From positions 3,348,001 through 3,412,000 of the forward strand of contig NZ_VIVR01000001.1 of assembly GCF_007828955.1 (NCBI RefSeq): a stretch of DNA of 64,000 bases, given 5' to 3'. The DNA comes from Kitasatospora atroaurantiaca. GTDB taxonomy: Bacteria > Actinomycetota > Actinomycetes > Streptomycetales > Streptomycetaceae. The notes beneath the pieces were generated by a model. The model was not told where the DNA came from. It searched no databases and worked only from the letters and a program-made list of their open reading frames with translations. A program made the position numbers and the translations under genes. Positions 24,459 through 32,854 of the stretch are shown here, piece by piece; position 1 is the first letter of the stretch, and each line of letters starts with the position of its first letter.

Positions 24459-25616
24459 GTGCGCCGCACCGTGTTCAACGAGGACCACGAGGCCTTCCGG
24501 GAGACCATCCGGGACTTCATCGCCAAGGAGGTCGTCCCGGTCTACGAGAGCTGGGAGGCCTCAGGCCACCCGCCGCGCGACTTCTACCGCAAGCTCGGCG
24601 CGCTCGGCGTCTACGGCATCGAGGTCCCCGAGGAGTACGGCGGCGCGGGCGAGAGCGGCTTCAAGTACCAGGCCGTCGTCACCGAGGAGTGCGCCCGGGC
24701 GGGCGTGACCTTCGGCTCCTCCGGGGTGCACACCGGCCTGGTGCTCCCGTACCTGCTCGAGTACGCCAACGAGGAGCAGAAGCAGCGCTGGCTGCCCGGC
24801 TTCGTCTCGGGCGACATCATGACGGCCATCGCGATGACCGAGCCCGGCGCCGGCTCCGACCTCGCGGGCATCAGCACCACCGCCAAGCTCTCCGAGGACG
24901 GTACGCACTACGTCCTCAACGGCGCCAAGACCTTCATCACCGGCGGCGTGCTGGCCGACCTGGTGCTGGTGGTCTGCCGCACCGCGCCGTACGACCCGGC
25001 CGACCGTCGGGCGGGCCTCTCGATCCTCTGCGTGGACACCACGTCCGAGGGCTACGCCGTCGGCCGCAAGCTGCAGAAGATCGGCCTGCGCACCTCCGAC
25101 ACCGCCGAGCTGTCCTTCAGCGACGTCAAGGTGCCCGTCGAGGACCTGCTCGGCGAGGAGGGCAAGGCCTTCAGCTACCTGACCCACAACCTGGTGCAGG
25201 AGCGCCTGGCGATCGCCGTCGGCGCGTACGCCTCCGCCGCGGCCGCCGTGCGCTTCGCGGTGCAGTACGTCAAGGACCGCAAGGTCTTCGGGCAGGCGGT
25301 GGCCGAGTTCCAGAACACCAAGTTCACCCTGGCCGACTGCGAGGCGCAGGTGGTCGCCCAGCAGTCGATGGTGGACCGGGCCCTGGAGCTGTACCAGCAC
25401 GGCGAGTTGACGGTGGCGGACGCGGCGGCGGCCAAGCTGTTCTGCACCGAGTCGGCGTCCGTCGTCATCGACAAGTGCCTGCAGCTGCACGGCGGTTACG
25501 GCTACATCCTGGAGTACCCGATCGCCCGCCTCTACACCGACAACCGGGTCTTCCGGATCTACGGCGGCACCAGCGAGGTCATGAAGACCATCATCGCCAA
25601 GTCCCTGGGGCTGTAA
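24459..25616 (+). CDS. Acyl-CoA dehydrogenase, long-chain/isovaleryl type
   Basis: A 385-aa flavoenzyme that oxidises acyl-CoA to 2-enoyl-CoA. ITAIAMTEPGAG-type FAD-binding residues are present (MTAIAMTEPGAGSDLAGI), with FITGGVLADLVLVVCR and YGYILEYPIARLYTDNRVFR further on. At the usual C-terminal catalytic position it has IYGGTSEVMK, with Gly instead of Glu. A Glu is instead present in LVQERLAIAVGAY (about residue 247), the position used by long-chain and isovaleryl-CoA dehydrogenases. The GTG start has gggag 7 bp upstream. It is the first gene of an operon with the ligase. Confidence 0.9.
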   Translation: MRRTVFNEDHEAFRETIRDFIAKEVVPVYESWEASGHPPRDFYRKLGALGVYGIEVPEEYGGAGESGFKYQAVVTEECARAGVTFGSSGVHTGLVLPYLLEYANEEQKQRWLPGFVSGDIMTAIAMTEPGAGSDLAGISTTAKLSEDGTHYVLNGAKTFITGGVLADLVLVVCRTAPYDPADRRAGLSILCVDTTSEGYAVGRKLQKIGLRTSDTAELSFSDVKVPVEDLLGEEGKAFSYLTHNLVQERLAIAVGAYASAAAAVRFAVQYVKDRKVFGQAVAEFQNTKFTLADCEAQVVAQQSMVDRALELYQHGELTVADAAAAKLFCTESASVVIDKCLQLHGGYGYILEYPIARLYTDNRVFRIYGGTSEVMKTIIAKSLGL

Positions 25617-25668
25617 GGCCAGTGCTCGCGCGGTGGTACCCCCACCTTCGTCCGCCGCGCGTAGGCGG

Positions 25669-25692
25669 CGGGCCGCTCCCCCAAGCGGCCCG
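25669..25692. other. Intercistronic hairpin
   Basis: cgggccgct and agcggcccg form a 9-bp perfect stem with a 6-nt C-rich loop in the 127-bp gap between the dehydrogenase and ligase genes. It could attenuate transcription or protect the upstream message; no T-tract follows. Confidence 0.5.
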
Positions 25693-25743
25693 CTGCCACC
25701 CACCACCACCGACACCTCACCGGCAGCCGCACCCGAGGACGTC

Positions 25744-27426
25744 ATGACAACCGCCTCGCAGTCCCCCGACTCCCTTGCCGTGGTCACCCGCGTCCAGGCG
25801 GCGCTCAGGGCGCCCGGCATGCCCTTCGAGGTCGAGCCCACCCCGCGCGGCCCCCGCTACCTCCGCGCCCCGCGCACACTGCGGGAGCTCCTGGAGAGCA
25901 CCCGTGCCCACGGCGACCGCCCGTTCCTCGTGGCCGAGTCCGGCAGCTACACCTTCGCGGAGCACTACGCGGCCGCCGCCGGCCTCGCCCACCGCTACCG
26001 GGAGACCTACGGCCTGCAGCGCGGCGACCGGGTGGTGATCGCGATGCGCAACCTGCCCGAGTGGCAGGTCGCCTTCTGGGCCTGCCACCTGGCCGGGGTG
26101 ATCGCCGTCCCGCTGAACGCCTGGTGGGAGGCCGAGGAGCTGGCGTACGCGCTGGACGACTGCACGCCCGGCCTGGTCGTGGCGGATGCCGAGCGCGCCG
26201 GGCGGATGACGCCCTGGCTCGCGGCGCACGGCACACCGCTGCTGACCGTCGGGGTCCCGTCCCACCACGACCGCTTCGAGGACCTCCCCGCGCCCGGCCC
26301 GGCCGCACCCGAGCCCGCGATCGATCCGGAGGACGACGCGACGGTGCTCTACACCTCGGGAACCACCGGACACCCCAAGGGAGTGGTCGCCACCCATGCC
26401 GCGTGGTGCGCGGCCGCGAGCAATCCGCGCTACTTCGCCGCCACCTCGGTGCTCTGCGCGGGCGGCGAGCTCGGCCGGATCAGGCCGCAGACCGCGCTGA
26501 TGACCTTCCCGTTCTTCCATGTCGCGGCCTTCACCACGATGTTCGCCCTGATGGCGAACGGCGGCAGCGCCGTCCTGATGCGCAAGTGGGACGCGGCCGA
26601 GGCGCTCCGGCTGATCGACCGGCACCGGGTCACCATGTACGTCGGCGTCCCCGCCACCGCGCTCGGCCTGCTGGACGCGGCCGAGGCCGGTGCGGCGCCG
26701 CTGCCGACTCTCACCATGATCAGCACCGGCGGGTCCGCCGCACCGCCCGAACTGGCCCGCCGGATCACCCGCCGCTTCGGCGGCCGGGTCGAGGCGCGCA
26801 ACGGGTACGGCCTCACTGAGACCTGCGGCGGCGTGATCGCCAACGTCGGCGCCCGCTACCTCGAGCACCCCGACAGCATCGGGCGCCCCTGCCCCGCACT
26901 GGAGCTCCGGATCGCCGGCCCGGACGGCCTGGCACTGCCCGAGGGCGAGGTCGGCGAACTCTGGCTGCGAGGCCAGCCGCTCTTCCGCGGCTACCGCAAC
27001 AACCCGGAGGCCACCGCGGCCGCCTTCGCCGACGGCTGGTTCCGCACCGGCGACCTGGCCCGTGTCCGGGACGGCGAGGTCTACATCGTCGACCGGCTCA
27101 AGGACATGGTGATCCGGGGCGGCGAGAACGTGTACTGCGTCGAGGTGGAGGGCGTGCTCTTCGACCACCCGGAGGTCGCGGACGCCGCCGTGCTGGGCGT
27201 CCCGCACCCCGTCCTCGGCGAGGAGGTGGCTGCCGTGGTCGTGCTCCAGCCCGGCGCCACGGTGGACCCGGACGGGCTGCGTGCCCATGTGGCCGCCCGG
27301 CTGGCGGCGTTCAAGGTGCCCGCGCACCTGCTCCTGCGCACGGCTCAGCTGCCGCGCAACCCCACCGGGAAGATCCTCAAGCGGGCACTGCGCGAGGAGG
27401 TCGTGACGCTCCTGCCACCCGGCTGA
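25744..27426 (+). CDS. Class I adenylate-forming acyl-CoA ligase
   Basis: A 560-aa enzyme of the ANL family. Motifs in order: YTSGTTGHPKGVV (P-loop, about residue 202), ARNGYGLTETCGG (A5, about 353), WFRTGDLARV (about 435), DRLKDMVIRGGENVY (A8 hinge), and NPTGKILKR with the catalytic Lys (about 539). It probably activates an acid to acyl-AMP and then acyl-CoA, feeding the dehydrogenase encoded just upstream. The substrate cannot be read from the sequence. The ATG at 25744 follows gagg. Confidence 0.88.
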   Translation: MTTASQSPDSLAVVTRVQAALRAPGMPFEVEPTPRGPRYLRAPRTLRELLESTRAHGDRPFLVAESGSYTFAEHYAAAAGLAHRYRETYGLQRGDRVVIAMRNLPEWQVAFWACHLAGVIAVPLNAWWEAEELAYALDDCTPGLVVADAERAGRMTPWLAAHGTPLLTVGVPSHHDRFEDLPAPGPAAPEPAIDPEDDATVLYTSGTTGHPKGVVATHAAWCAAASNPRYFAATSVLCAGGELGRIRPQTALMTFPFFHVAAFTTMFALMANGGSAVLMRKWDAAEALRLIDRHRVTMYVGVPATALGLLDAAEAGAAPLPTLTMISTGGSAAPPELARRITRRFGGRVEARNGYGLTETCGGVIANVGARYLEHPDSIGRPCPALELRIAGPDGLALPEGEVGELWLRGQPLFRGYRNNPEATAAAFADGWFRTGDLARVRDGEVYIVDRLKDMVIRGGENVYCVEVEGVLFDHPEVADAAVLGVPHPVLGEEVAAVVVLQPGATVDPDGLRAHVAARLAAFKVPAHLLLRTAQLPRNPTGKILKRALREEVVTLLPPG

Positions 27427-27453
27427 CCCGGGCGGCAGCGCGTCCCCGTCCGG

Positions 27454-27720
27454 TCAGCCGCTCGAGCCGTTGCCCTGACTCCGCCAGGCCTCCAGACCGG
27501 CCATCGAGGCCACCTTGGCCTGGTGCATCGTCCGGGCCGCCAGCTCGGTGGGGGGAGTGTCCATGTGGTGGACCCACTCCCGGCCCGCCGAGGCCAGCGC
27601 GACACCGACGATCATCGTGCCGGTCAGGCCGATCAGGGCGCCGAGCCCGGTGAGCGCCGAGCCGGTGATGAGCATGCTGCGGTTCACCTGGAACCCGCTG
27701 AACTTCTGATTGGTCGCCAT
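27454..27720 (-). CDS. Small membrane protein of unknown function
   Basis: An 88-aa protein. It starts MATNQKFSGFQVNRSMLITG and has one long hydrophobic region, about residues 17-45 (GSALTGLGALIGLTGTMIVG). A soluble C-terminus follows with REWVHHMDTPPTELAARTMH. The HH..D..P pattern and the following helix are conserved-looking, but I do not recognise a family. It is convergent with the ligase gene and divergent from the cupin gene. Confidence 0.7.
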   Translation of the reverse strand: MATNQKFSGFQVNRSMLITGSALTGLGALIGLTGTMIVGVALASAGREWVHHMDTPPTELAARTMHQAKVASMAGLEAWRSQGNGSSG

Positions 27721-27879
27721 AGAACAACCATCGGCGAGCCCCGGACGGCTCGCACCCCGAGCACGCCTACCCGGGGGACGGGCCACGGCCCGCGGTAACC
27801 CGGGCGCCGGGTCCAGCGCGCGCGAACCGCACGCGCCCGCCTAGGGTCACGGGCGGGGGTCTCTCTCCAGGAGGACGCG

Positions 27880-28212
27880 ATGGCCGATCCCGTACACGTC
27901 GATCTCGTGGCGCTCGCCGACGAGCACGCCGCGAAGGCCGCCGCCAGCCCGCACGGGCGCAGCGCGCACCTGCTGGTCCACGACGGTGTGCTGCGGCAGA
28001 CCATCATCGCGCTGACCGCGGGCTCCGCGCTGGACGAGCACAACGCACCGACGGCCGCGAGCCTCCAGGTGCTGCGCGGGCGGGTGTCGCTGACCATCGC
28101 GGGCCGGCGGCAGGAGCTGGTGGCGGGTCAGCTGCACCCGATCCCGCAGGAGCGGCACGGACTGCTCGCCCACGAGGACTCGGTCGTACTGCTGACCGCC
28201 GTGACCAACTGA
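27880..28212 (+). CDS. Small single-domain cupin protein
   Basis: A 110-aa cupin. The first motif resembles G-x5-H-x-H-x3 (GSALDEHNAPTAASLQVLRG), though only one His is clear, and the second is GQLHPIPQERHGLLA. Small cupins of this type often carry a metal and serve as sensors or isomerases; the ligand here is unknown. A strong RBS (caggaggacgcg) precedes the ATG. It ends 20 bp before the convergent TetR gene. Confidence 0.82.
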   Translation: MADPVHVDLVALADEHAAKAAASPHGRSAHLLVHDGVLRQTIIALTAGSALDEHNAPTAASLQVLRGRVSLTIAGRRQELVAGQLHPIPQERHGLLAHEDSVVLLTAVTN

Positions 28213-28231
28213 GCCGTCCGGCCGAGCGCCG

Positions 28232-28834
28232 CTACGGACCGACCTCCGCGCGCGCGGCGCCCAGCACCCGGCCGGAGGCCAGCTCCAGCCCCCGGAGGAA
28301 GTCCCGCCCGGAGGGCGCCTGCTCCGGTGCGACCAGCCACTGCACGGCGAGGCCCGCCAGCAGCGCCTGGTAGAAGGTCCCGAGGGCCAGCTCGTCCTCG
28401 GTGTCCGGTACCTCCTTCAGCCCCTGGAACATCGCGGCGAGCCCCAGTCGGGCCATCCGCTGGACGCCGCCGAGGGCCTCCTTCAGCTCGGGTGCATGGT
28501 CGATCTGCGCGATCGCCTCGTACTGCGCCGACCACAGGCCCCGGTACTCGACGAAGGTCTTCCGTACGCCGTCCCAGGTCTCGACGAACCGCTCCTCGGG
28601 GCTCGCCGAGCTGTCGACCGCCGACGCGACCGCCGTTTCGACCGCCTCGCCCCACTCCCCCACGGCCTCCAGCATCGCCGAGTTGAGCAGCGCCTCCTTG
28701 GAACCGAAGTGGTAGCCGATGGCGGCCAGGCTGACGCCCGCGGCGGAGGCGATGTCGCGGGCGGTGGTGCGCCCGTAGCCCTTCTCGAACAGGCAGCGCT
28801 TGGCCCCGGCCAGCAGGTCTTCTCGATTTCCCAT
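28232..28834 (-). CDS. TetR-family regulator of the adjacent MFS pump
   Basis: A 200-aa protein: MGNREDLLAGAKRCLFEKGY, then TTARDIASAAGVSLAAIGYH is the HTH, followed by a helical ligand domain that ends EVGP. It is divergent from the DHA2-type MFS gene across a 97-bp gap with a clear inverted-repeat operator (28886-28906). This is the usual arrangement of a drug-responsive repressor and its pump. Confidence 0.9.
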   Translation of the reverse strand: MGNREDLLAGAKRCLFEKGYGRTTARDIASAAGVSLAAIGYHFGSKEALLNSAMLEAVGEWGEAVETAVASAVDSSASPEERFVETWDGVRKTFVEYRGLWSAQYEAIAQIDHAPELKEALGGVQRMARLGLAAMFQGLKEVPDTEDELALGTFYQALLAGLAVQWLVAPEQAPSGRDFLRGLELASGRVLGAARAEVGP

Positions 28835-28885
28835 GCTCCGAGAGTACGCCAGGATCCAGACGATCGTCTCGCACAGCCGACTTAC

Positions 28886-28906
28886 ACGCTTGTACTAGAC
28901 AAGCGT
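28886..28906. promoter_or_regulatory. Operator for the TetR/MFS pair
   Basis: acgcttgt and acaagcgt are perfect 8-bp arms with a 5-bp spacer (actag), 26 bp before the MFS ATG. A second palindrome, agacgatcgtct (28858-28869), is closer to the TetR gene. Confidence 0.7.
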
Positions 28907-28931
28907 CTGACACGTGCGTACCGTCTTCCTC

Positions 28932-30497
28932 ATGACCGCAACCAACGGCCTCGCCGGCCGACGCGAATGGACCGGCCTCGCCGTCCTCCTGCTCCCGACC
29001 CTCGTCATCTCCATGGACATGGGCATCCTGTTCTTCGCCGTCCCGTTCATCAGCACGGATCTCAGGCCGAGCGGCACCCAGCAGCTCTGGATCATGGACA
29101 TGTACTCGTTCCTGCTGGCCGGGCTGCTGATCCCGATGGGCTCGCTGGGCGACCGGATCGGCCGCCGCAAGCTGCTGATGGCGGGGGCGACCGGCTTCGC
29201 GGCGGCCTCGCTGCTGGCCGCCTCGGCGGACGGCGCCGCGCAGCTGATCGCCGCCCGGGCACTCCTCGGCATCACCGGGGCGACACTGATGCCCTCGACG
29301 CTGGCGCTGATCCGCAACATGTTCCACGACCAGAAGCAGCGTCAGGCCGCGATGGGCGCCTGGGGCGGGGCCATGATGGCCGGCGCGACGCTCGGCCCGG
29401 TGGCCGGCGGGCTGATGCTCGACCACTTCTGGTGGGGCTCGGCGTTCCTGAGCGCCGTCCCGGTGATGGCCCTGGTGCTGCTCACCGCGCCGTTCCTGCT
29501 GCCCGAGTACCGCTCGCCGCAGTCCGGCAGCTTCGACGTGCTGGGCGCCGGGCTGTCGATCGCCGCCGTGCTGCCGGTCGTCTACGGCATCAAGACGCTC
29601 TCGGTGGACGGCTGGCGCCTGCTGCCGGCGCTGGCCGTCGCGGCCGGACTGGCCGTCGGGGCCGGGCTCGTGGTCCGGCTGCGCACCGCCGCCCACCCGC
29701 TGATCGACCTGAGCCTGTTCCGCATCCGCGCCTTCAGCGGCGCGATCACCGTCAACACCATCGCGATGTTCGCGATGATGGGCTTCACCCTCTTCACCTC
29801 GCAGTACCTCCAGCTGGTCAAGGGCTTCAGCCCGCTCACCGCCTCGCTCTGGGCGCTGGTGCCGAGCGTCGGCGTCGGCGCGGCGGTCGGGATCTCCGGA
29901 GCACTGGCGGGCCGCGTTCGGCCGGCCTATCTGATGACCGGGGGCTTCCTGACCGGCGCGGCGGGCTTCGCGACCATGACGCAGGTCGGCCCGGACTCGC
30001 CGCTGGCGCTGATCCTCACGGCGGCGGGCGTCCTGGCCGCCGGGACGGTGGGCACCATGATGCTGACCGCCGAGATGGTCGTCTCGGCCGCCCCGGCCGA
30101 ACAGGCCGGCGCCGCCTCGGCCACCTCGGAGACGGCGAGTGAGCTGGGCAGCTCGCTGGGCATCGCGATCCTCGGCGCGGCGGGCGCCGCGATCTACAAG
30201 GCGAAGCTGGACGGCCAGGTCCCGGCCGAGTTGCCGGCGGACGCCGCCCGGGCCGCGAACGACACCCTCGGCGGGGCGGTCACGGTGGCCTCGCAGCTGC
30301 CGGGCCGACTGGGCGAGCAGCTGCTGGAGGCCACCCGGGCGGCCTTCGCGGACGGGATGCACGTGGCCGCGGTGGTCGGGCTGGTCTGCATGATCGGCGG
30401 AGCGATGGCGGCGTACCGGCTGATGAAGCACCTGCCGGTGGCGGGTGGAGCCGCGAAGGCCGAGGAAGAGGTGCTGCCGGTCGCCGCCGGCGCCTGA
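28932..30497 (+). CDS. MFS transporter of the DHA2 (14-TMS) family
   Basis: About 521 residues with 14 predicted helices. Typical features are LLPTLVISMDMGILFFAVPF in TM1, GSLGDRIGRRKLLMAG as the loop 2-3 motif, and GATLGPVAGGLMLDHF, the antiporter motif C region. Such pumps use protons to export drugs or antibiotics. I used the ATG at 28932 because the operator for the divergent TetR ends at 28906; a GTG at 28914 would also be in frame. The IS30 element lies 100 bp downstream of the stop. Confidence 0.9.
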   Translation: MTATNGLAGRREWTGLAVLLLPTLVISMDMGILFFAVPFISTDLRPSGTQQLWIMDMYSFLLAGLLIPMGSLGDRIGRRKLLMAGATGFAAASLLAASADGAAQLIAARALLGITGATLMPSTLALIRNMFHDQKQRQAAMGAWGGAMMAGATLGPVAGGLMLDHFWWGSAFLSAVPVMALVLLTAPFLLPEYRSPQSGSFDVLGAGLSIAAVLPVVYGIKTLSVDGWRLLPALAVAAGLAVGAGLVVRLRTAAHPLIDLSLFRIRAFSGAITVNTIAMFAMMGFTLFTSQYLQLVKGFSPLTASLWALVPSVGVGAAVGISGALAGRVRPAYLMTGGFLTGAAGFATMTQVGPDSPLALILTAAGVLAAGTVGTMMLTAEMVVSAAPAEQAGAASATSETASELGSSLGIAILGAAGAAIYKAKLDGQVPAELPADAARAANDTLGGAVTVASQLPGRLGEQLLEATRAAFADGMHVAAVVGLVCMIGGAMAAYRLMKHLPVAGGAAKAEEEVLPVAAGA

Positions 30498-30569
30498 GCG
30501 AGCTCCTCAGCGGCTGCGCCGGAGGACGTACGGCGAGGCCCGTCCGGCGCCGTCGAGCGCGCGAGTCAC

Positions 30570-30588
30570 CGAGAGCCCCGGCCGACAG
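30570..30588. repeat. Left half of a hairpin split by the IS30 element
   Basis: cgagagccccggccgacag (30570-30588) is the exact complement of 31903-31921. The two halves are now 1.3 kb apart on either side of the insertion. Before insertion they formed a 19-bp stem with a loop of about 25 nt, probably the terminator of the MFS gene. Confidence 0.85.
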
Positions 30589-30600
30589 GGCGGTTTCTAG

Positions 30601-31887
30601 GGGTCGTTGCAACACGTGGTCGGTTGTTCAGGCCGCGAGCAGTTTATGCAGGCGCTCGGCTGGGGTTTCCCAGCCGAGCGTTTTGCGTGGTCGGCCGTTG
30701 AGTTCGGCGGCGACGGCGGTCAGGTCCTCGGTGCTGTGGGCGGACAGGTCGGTGCCCTTGGGGAAGTACTGGCGGAGCAGGCCGTTGGTGTTCTCGTTCG
30801 AGCCGCGTTGCCAGGGGCTGGCCGGGTCACAGAAGTAGACCGGGATGCCGGTGGCGATGGTGAACGAGCCGTGGGCGGCCATCTCGGCGCCCTGGTCCCA
30901 GGTCAGGGAGCGCACCAGGTGTCCGGGCAGGGTCTGGACGGTTTCGACGAGGGCGTCGCGGACGTGTTCGGCGGTGCGGCCGTGAGGCAGGTGAAGGAGC
31001 ATCACGTAGCGGGTGGCGCGCTCGACCAGCGTTCCGATCGCCGAGGCGCCGTCCTTGCCGATGATCAGGTCGCCCTCCCAGTGCCCGGGCACCGCCCTGT
31101 CTTCGGCCTCAGCCGGCCGTTCGCTGATCATGACCATCGGGGTGGCGAACCTGGGCCTGCGCGCGGCGGCCTGGCGGTGGGGGACGCGGCGGGCGCGTCC
31201 GGTACGCAGGGCGCAGGCCAGTTCGCGGCGCAACTCGCCCCGGCCTTGGACGTAGAGGGCCTGGTAGACCGTCTCGTGGGCCACGTGCATCTCCGGCCGC
31301 TCGGGAAAGGTGTCCCGCAGAGCCTGGCAGATCTGCTCCGGACTCCACCGCTTGTCCAGGCGGTCCTGGATGAAGTCCCGTAGCTCCGGGTTCTGGCCGA
31401 TCTTGCCGGGTTTGGGTCGCGGCCTGCGAGCGTCGGCACGGGCGTGGGCGGCGTGGGGACGGTAGTGCTGCCGGCCGCGGGGGTCCACCGTGCTGTTACG
31501 GCGTATCTCCCGGCTGATCGTGGACGGGCTGCGGCCCAGCTCGGCCGCGATCGCGCGGATGGCGGCCTTCTCCCGGAGCCGGTCGGCGATGTGGATGCGT
31601 TCGTCCTGGCTCAGGTAACGGCCCGGCAGCCCGGGACAGGCCACCCGCTCTGATCGAGCGGGCGGCCTGAACCTGCTGGGGTCCGTCCGGCCGTTGCGCC
31701 ACTCGCGGCCGGTTCGATCGTGGACGCCCACACGCCGTGACGCTTCCCTGTTGCTATAGCCCTGATCCACGAGCCGGAAGTATTCCGCTCGCTCACGGAC
31801 CAGCCTCCGGGGTCCCTGGGCCATCGTTCGGTTCTTGCGGATCTTGAAGTCCATCGCACCCCTTGGGCTGGGGTGTTGCGACAGCCG
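30601..31887. mobile_element. IS30-family insertion sequence
   Basis: A 1287-bp element with one transposase gene. The ends are imperfect inverted repeats: gggtcgttgcaacac (left) and cggctgtcgcaacac (right, read inwards), 11 of 15 matching. A CTAG tetranucleotide flanks both ends (30597-30600 and 31888-31891) and is probably the target duplication. The insertion point is the loop of a 19-bp hairpin. The transposase ORF is intact, so the copy could be active. Confidence 0.88.
30628..31854 (-). CDS. IS30-family transposase
   Basis: A 408-aa protein. The N-terminal HTH region has EYFRLVDQGYSNREASRRVG and a second HTH, AIAAELGRSPSTISREIRRN, as in IS30 transposases. The catalytic DDE core has Asp in HWEGDLIIGK (about residue 258), Asp in LTWDQGAEMA, and Glu in RGSNENTNGLLRQYFPKGTD. 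The ATG has aaggggtgc upstream and no frameshift is seen, so the protein should be functional. Confidence 0.95.
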   Translation of the reverse strand: MDFKIRKNRTMAQGPRRLVRERAEYFRLVDQGYSNREASRRVGVHDRTGREWRNGRTDPSRFRPPARSERVACPGLPGRYLSQDERIHIADRLREKAAIRAIAAELGRSPSTISREIRRNSTVDPRGRQHYRPHAAHARADARRPRPKPGKIGQNPELRDFIQDRLDKRWSPEQICQALRDTFPERPEMHVAHETVYQALYVQGRGELRRELACALRTGRARRVPHRQAAARRPRFATPMVMISERPAEAEDRAVPGHWEGDLIIGKDGASAIGTLVERATRYVMLLHLPHGRTAEHVRDALVETVQTLPGHLVRSLTWDQGAEMAAHGSFTIATGIPVYFCDPASPWQRGSNENTNGLLRQYFPKGTDLSAHSTEDLTAVAAELNGRPRKTLGWETPAERLHKLLAA

Positions 31888-31902
31888 CTAGAACCCAAGC
31901 AG

Positions 31903-31921
31903 CTGTCGGCCGGGGCTCTCG
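31903..31921. repeat. Right half of the hairpin split by the IS30 element
   Basis: ctgtcggccggggctctcg is the exact complement of 30570-30588. Confidence 0.85.
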
Positions 31922-31992
31922 ACGCGCGCCGCCCCTCCCCCGCCCCTAAAGTCGCAGACAGCCGACCCCGCCCGCGCAGGAGGCCCGCCCCC

Positions 31993-32352
31993 ATGCCGGA
32001 ACCCTCCTGGCGCCGAGAGCACGAGGACCCCGACTACCGGTTCTCCCTCGCCAACGAGCGGACCTTCCTGGCGTGGATCCGGACCGCCCTGGCCCTGCTG
32101 GCCGGCGCGATCGCCATCGACCAGTTGGCGCCAGGCCTGGCGCCCAGCCCCGTACGGGCCGCTCTCGGAGTGGCCTTCGCCCTCGGCGGGGCGGCCCTCG
32201 GTGCGGCCGCCTACCGCCGCTGGTCGCAGGTCGAACGGGCGATGCGCGAGGGCGGGCGGCTCCCGCACACCAACGTCCTGCTGGTCGTCTCCGTCTGCGT
32301 GGTGGTGACCGCCGCCGCCTTCACCATCCTGATCATCGGGTCCGCCCGGTGA
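31993..32352 (+). CDS. YidH/DUF202 family membrane protein
   Basis: A 119-aa protein. PDYRFSLANERTFLAWIRTA is the conserved start of DUF202 proteins (NERTxLAWxRT), followed by three transmembrane helices. An aggagg precedes the ATG. The stop overlaps the GTG of the next DUF202 gene (GTGA), so the two are a coupled pair and may form a heteromeric membrane complex. Function unknown. Confidence 0.88.
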   Translation: MPEPSWRREHEDPDYRFSLANERTFLAWIRTALALLAGAIAIDQLAPGLAPSPVRAALGVAFALGGAALGAAAYRRWSQVERAMREGGRLPHTNVLLVVSVCVVVTAAAFTILIIGSAR

Positions 32353-32687
32353 ACCGGCTCCCCGCCCCGCGCGACCGGGGCCTGCAGCCCGAACGCACCC
32401 TGCTGGCGTGGAGCCGCACCGCTCTGGTGCTGACCGTCAACGCCGGGCTGGTGCTGCGCACCGGTCTGGTGAACCGTCAGCCGGGGCTGACCGTTCTGGG
32501 CGCCCTGCTGGTCGCTGCCGCCTGCGTCCTGTGCGCGCACGGCCTGCACCGGCGCCGTCGGCTGGAGCTTCCCGGGCACGCTCCGGAGCCCATCCGGGCA
32601 GCGCCGCTGCGGGCCGTGGTGGTGCTGATGGCGCTGGTCGCCGCGGCCTCCTGCTGGTGCGTGCTGCTCGGCCCGCCCGGCGATTAG
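32349..32687 (+). CDS. Second DUF202 family membrane protein
   Basis: A 112-aa protein. RDRGLQPERTLLAWSRTALV is the DUF202 signature, and three transmembrane helices follow. The GTG at 32349 overlaps the TGA of the YidH-like gene. It is similar in build but not in sequence to its partner, so it is an old paralogue. The stop codon lies directly before a DasR-like palindrome. Confidence 0.85.
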   Translation: MNRLPAPRDRGLQPERTLLAWSRTALVLTVNAGLVLRTGLVNRQPGLTVLGALLVAAACVLCAHGLHRRRRLELPGHAPEPIRAAPLRAVVVLMALVAAASCWCVLLGPPGD

Positions 32688-32701
32688 TGGTCCAGACCAT
32701 A
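32686..32701. promoter_or_regulatory. DasR-like site (dre) upstream of tatA
   Basis: agtggtccagaccata matches the DasR consensus ACTGGTCTAGACCACT at 12 of 16 positions and the core TGGTCTAGACCA at 11 of 12. DasR is the GntR/HutC-type regulator of GlcNAc metabolism and development in Streptomyces. A weaker relative, tggtttttgacca (32728-32740), overlaps the tatA -35. Confidence 0.45.
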
Positions 32702-32733
32702 TGCCCGGCACCCTGCGGCTGAGCACCTGGTTT

Positions 32734-32763
32734 TTGACCACCGTTTCCCGGCCGGTGTATACG
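32734..32763 (+). promoter_or_regulatory. Probable sigma-70 (HrdB-type) promoter of tatA
   Basis: TTGACC (32734-32739), an 18-bp spacer and TATACG (32758-32763) give a good housekeeping promoter, about 90 bp before the start codon. Confidence 0.65.
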
Positions 32764-32854
32764 TTCGCAGCTTCGGCCAGGCATACTGGGCCGGGTCGGG
32801 CAAGCTCGCCCGGCCTTGAAACGGCGAGAATTCCGAAGGGACCGGTGGTCAGGG

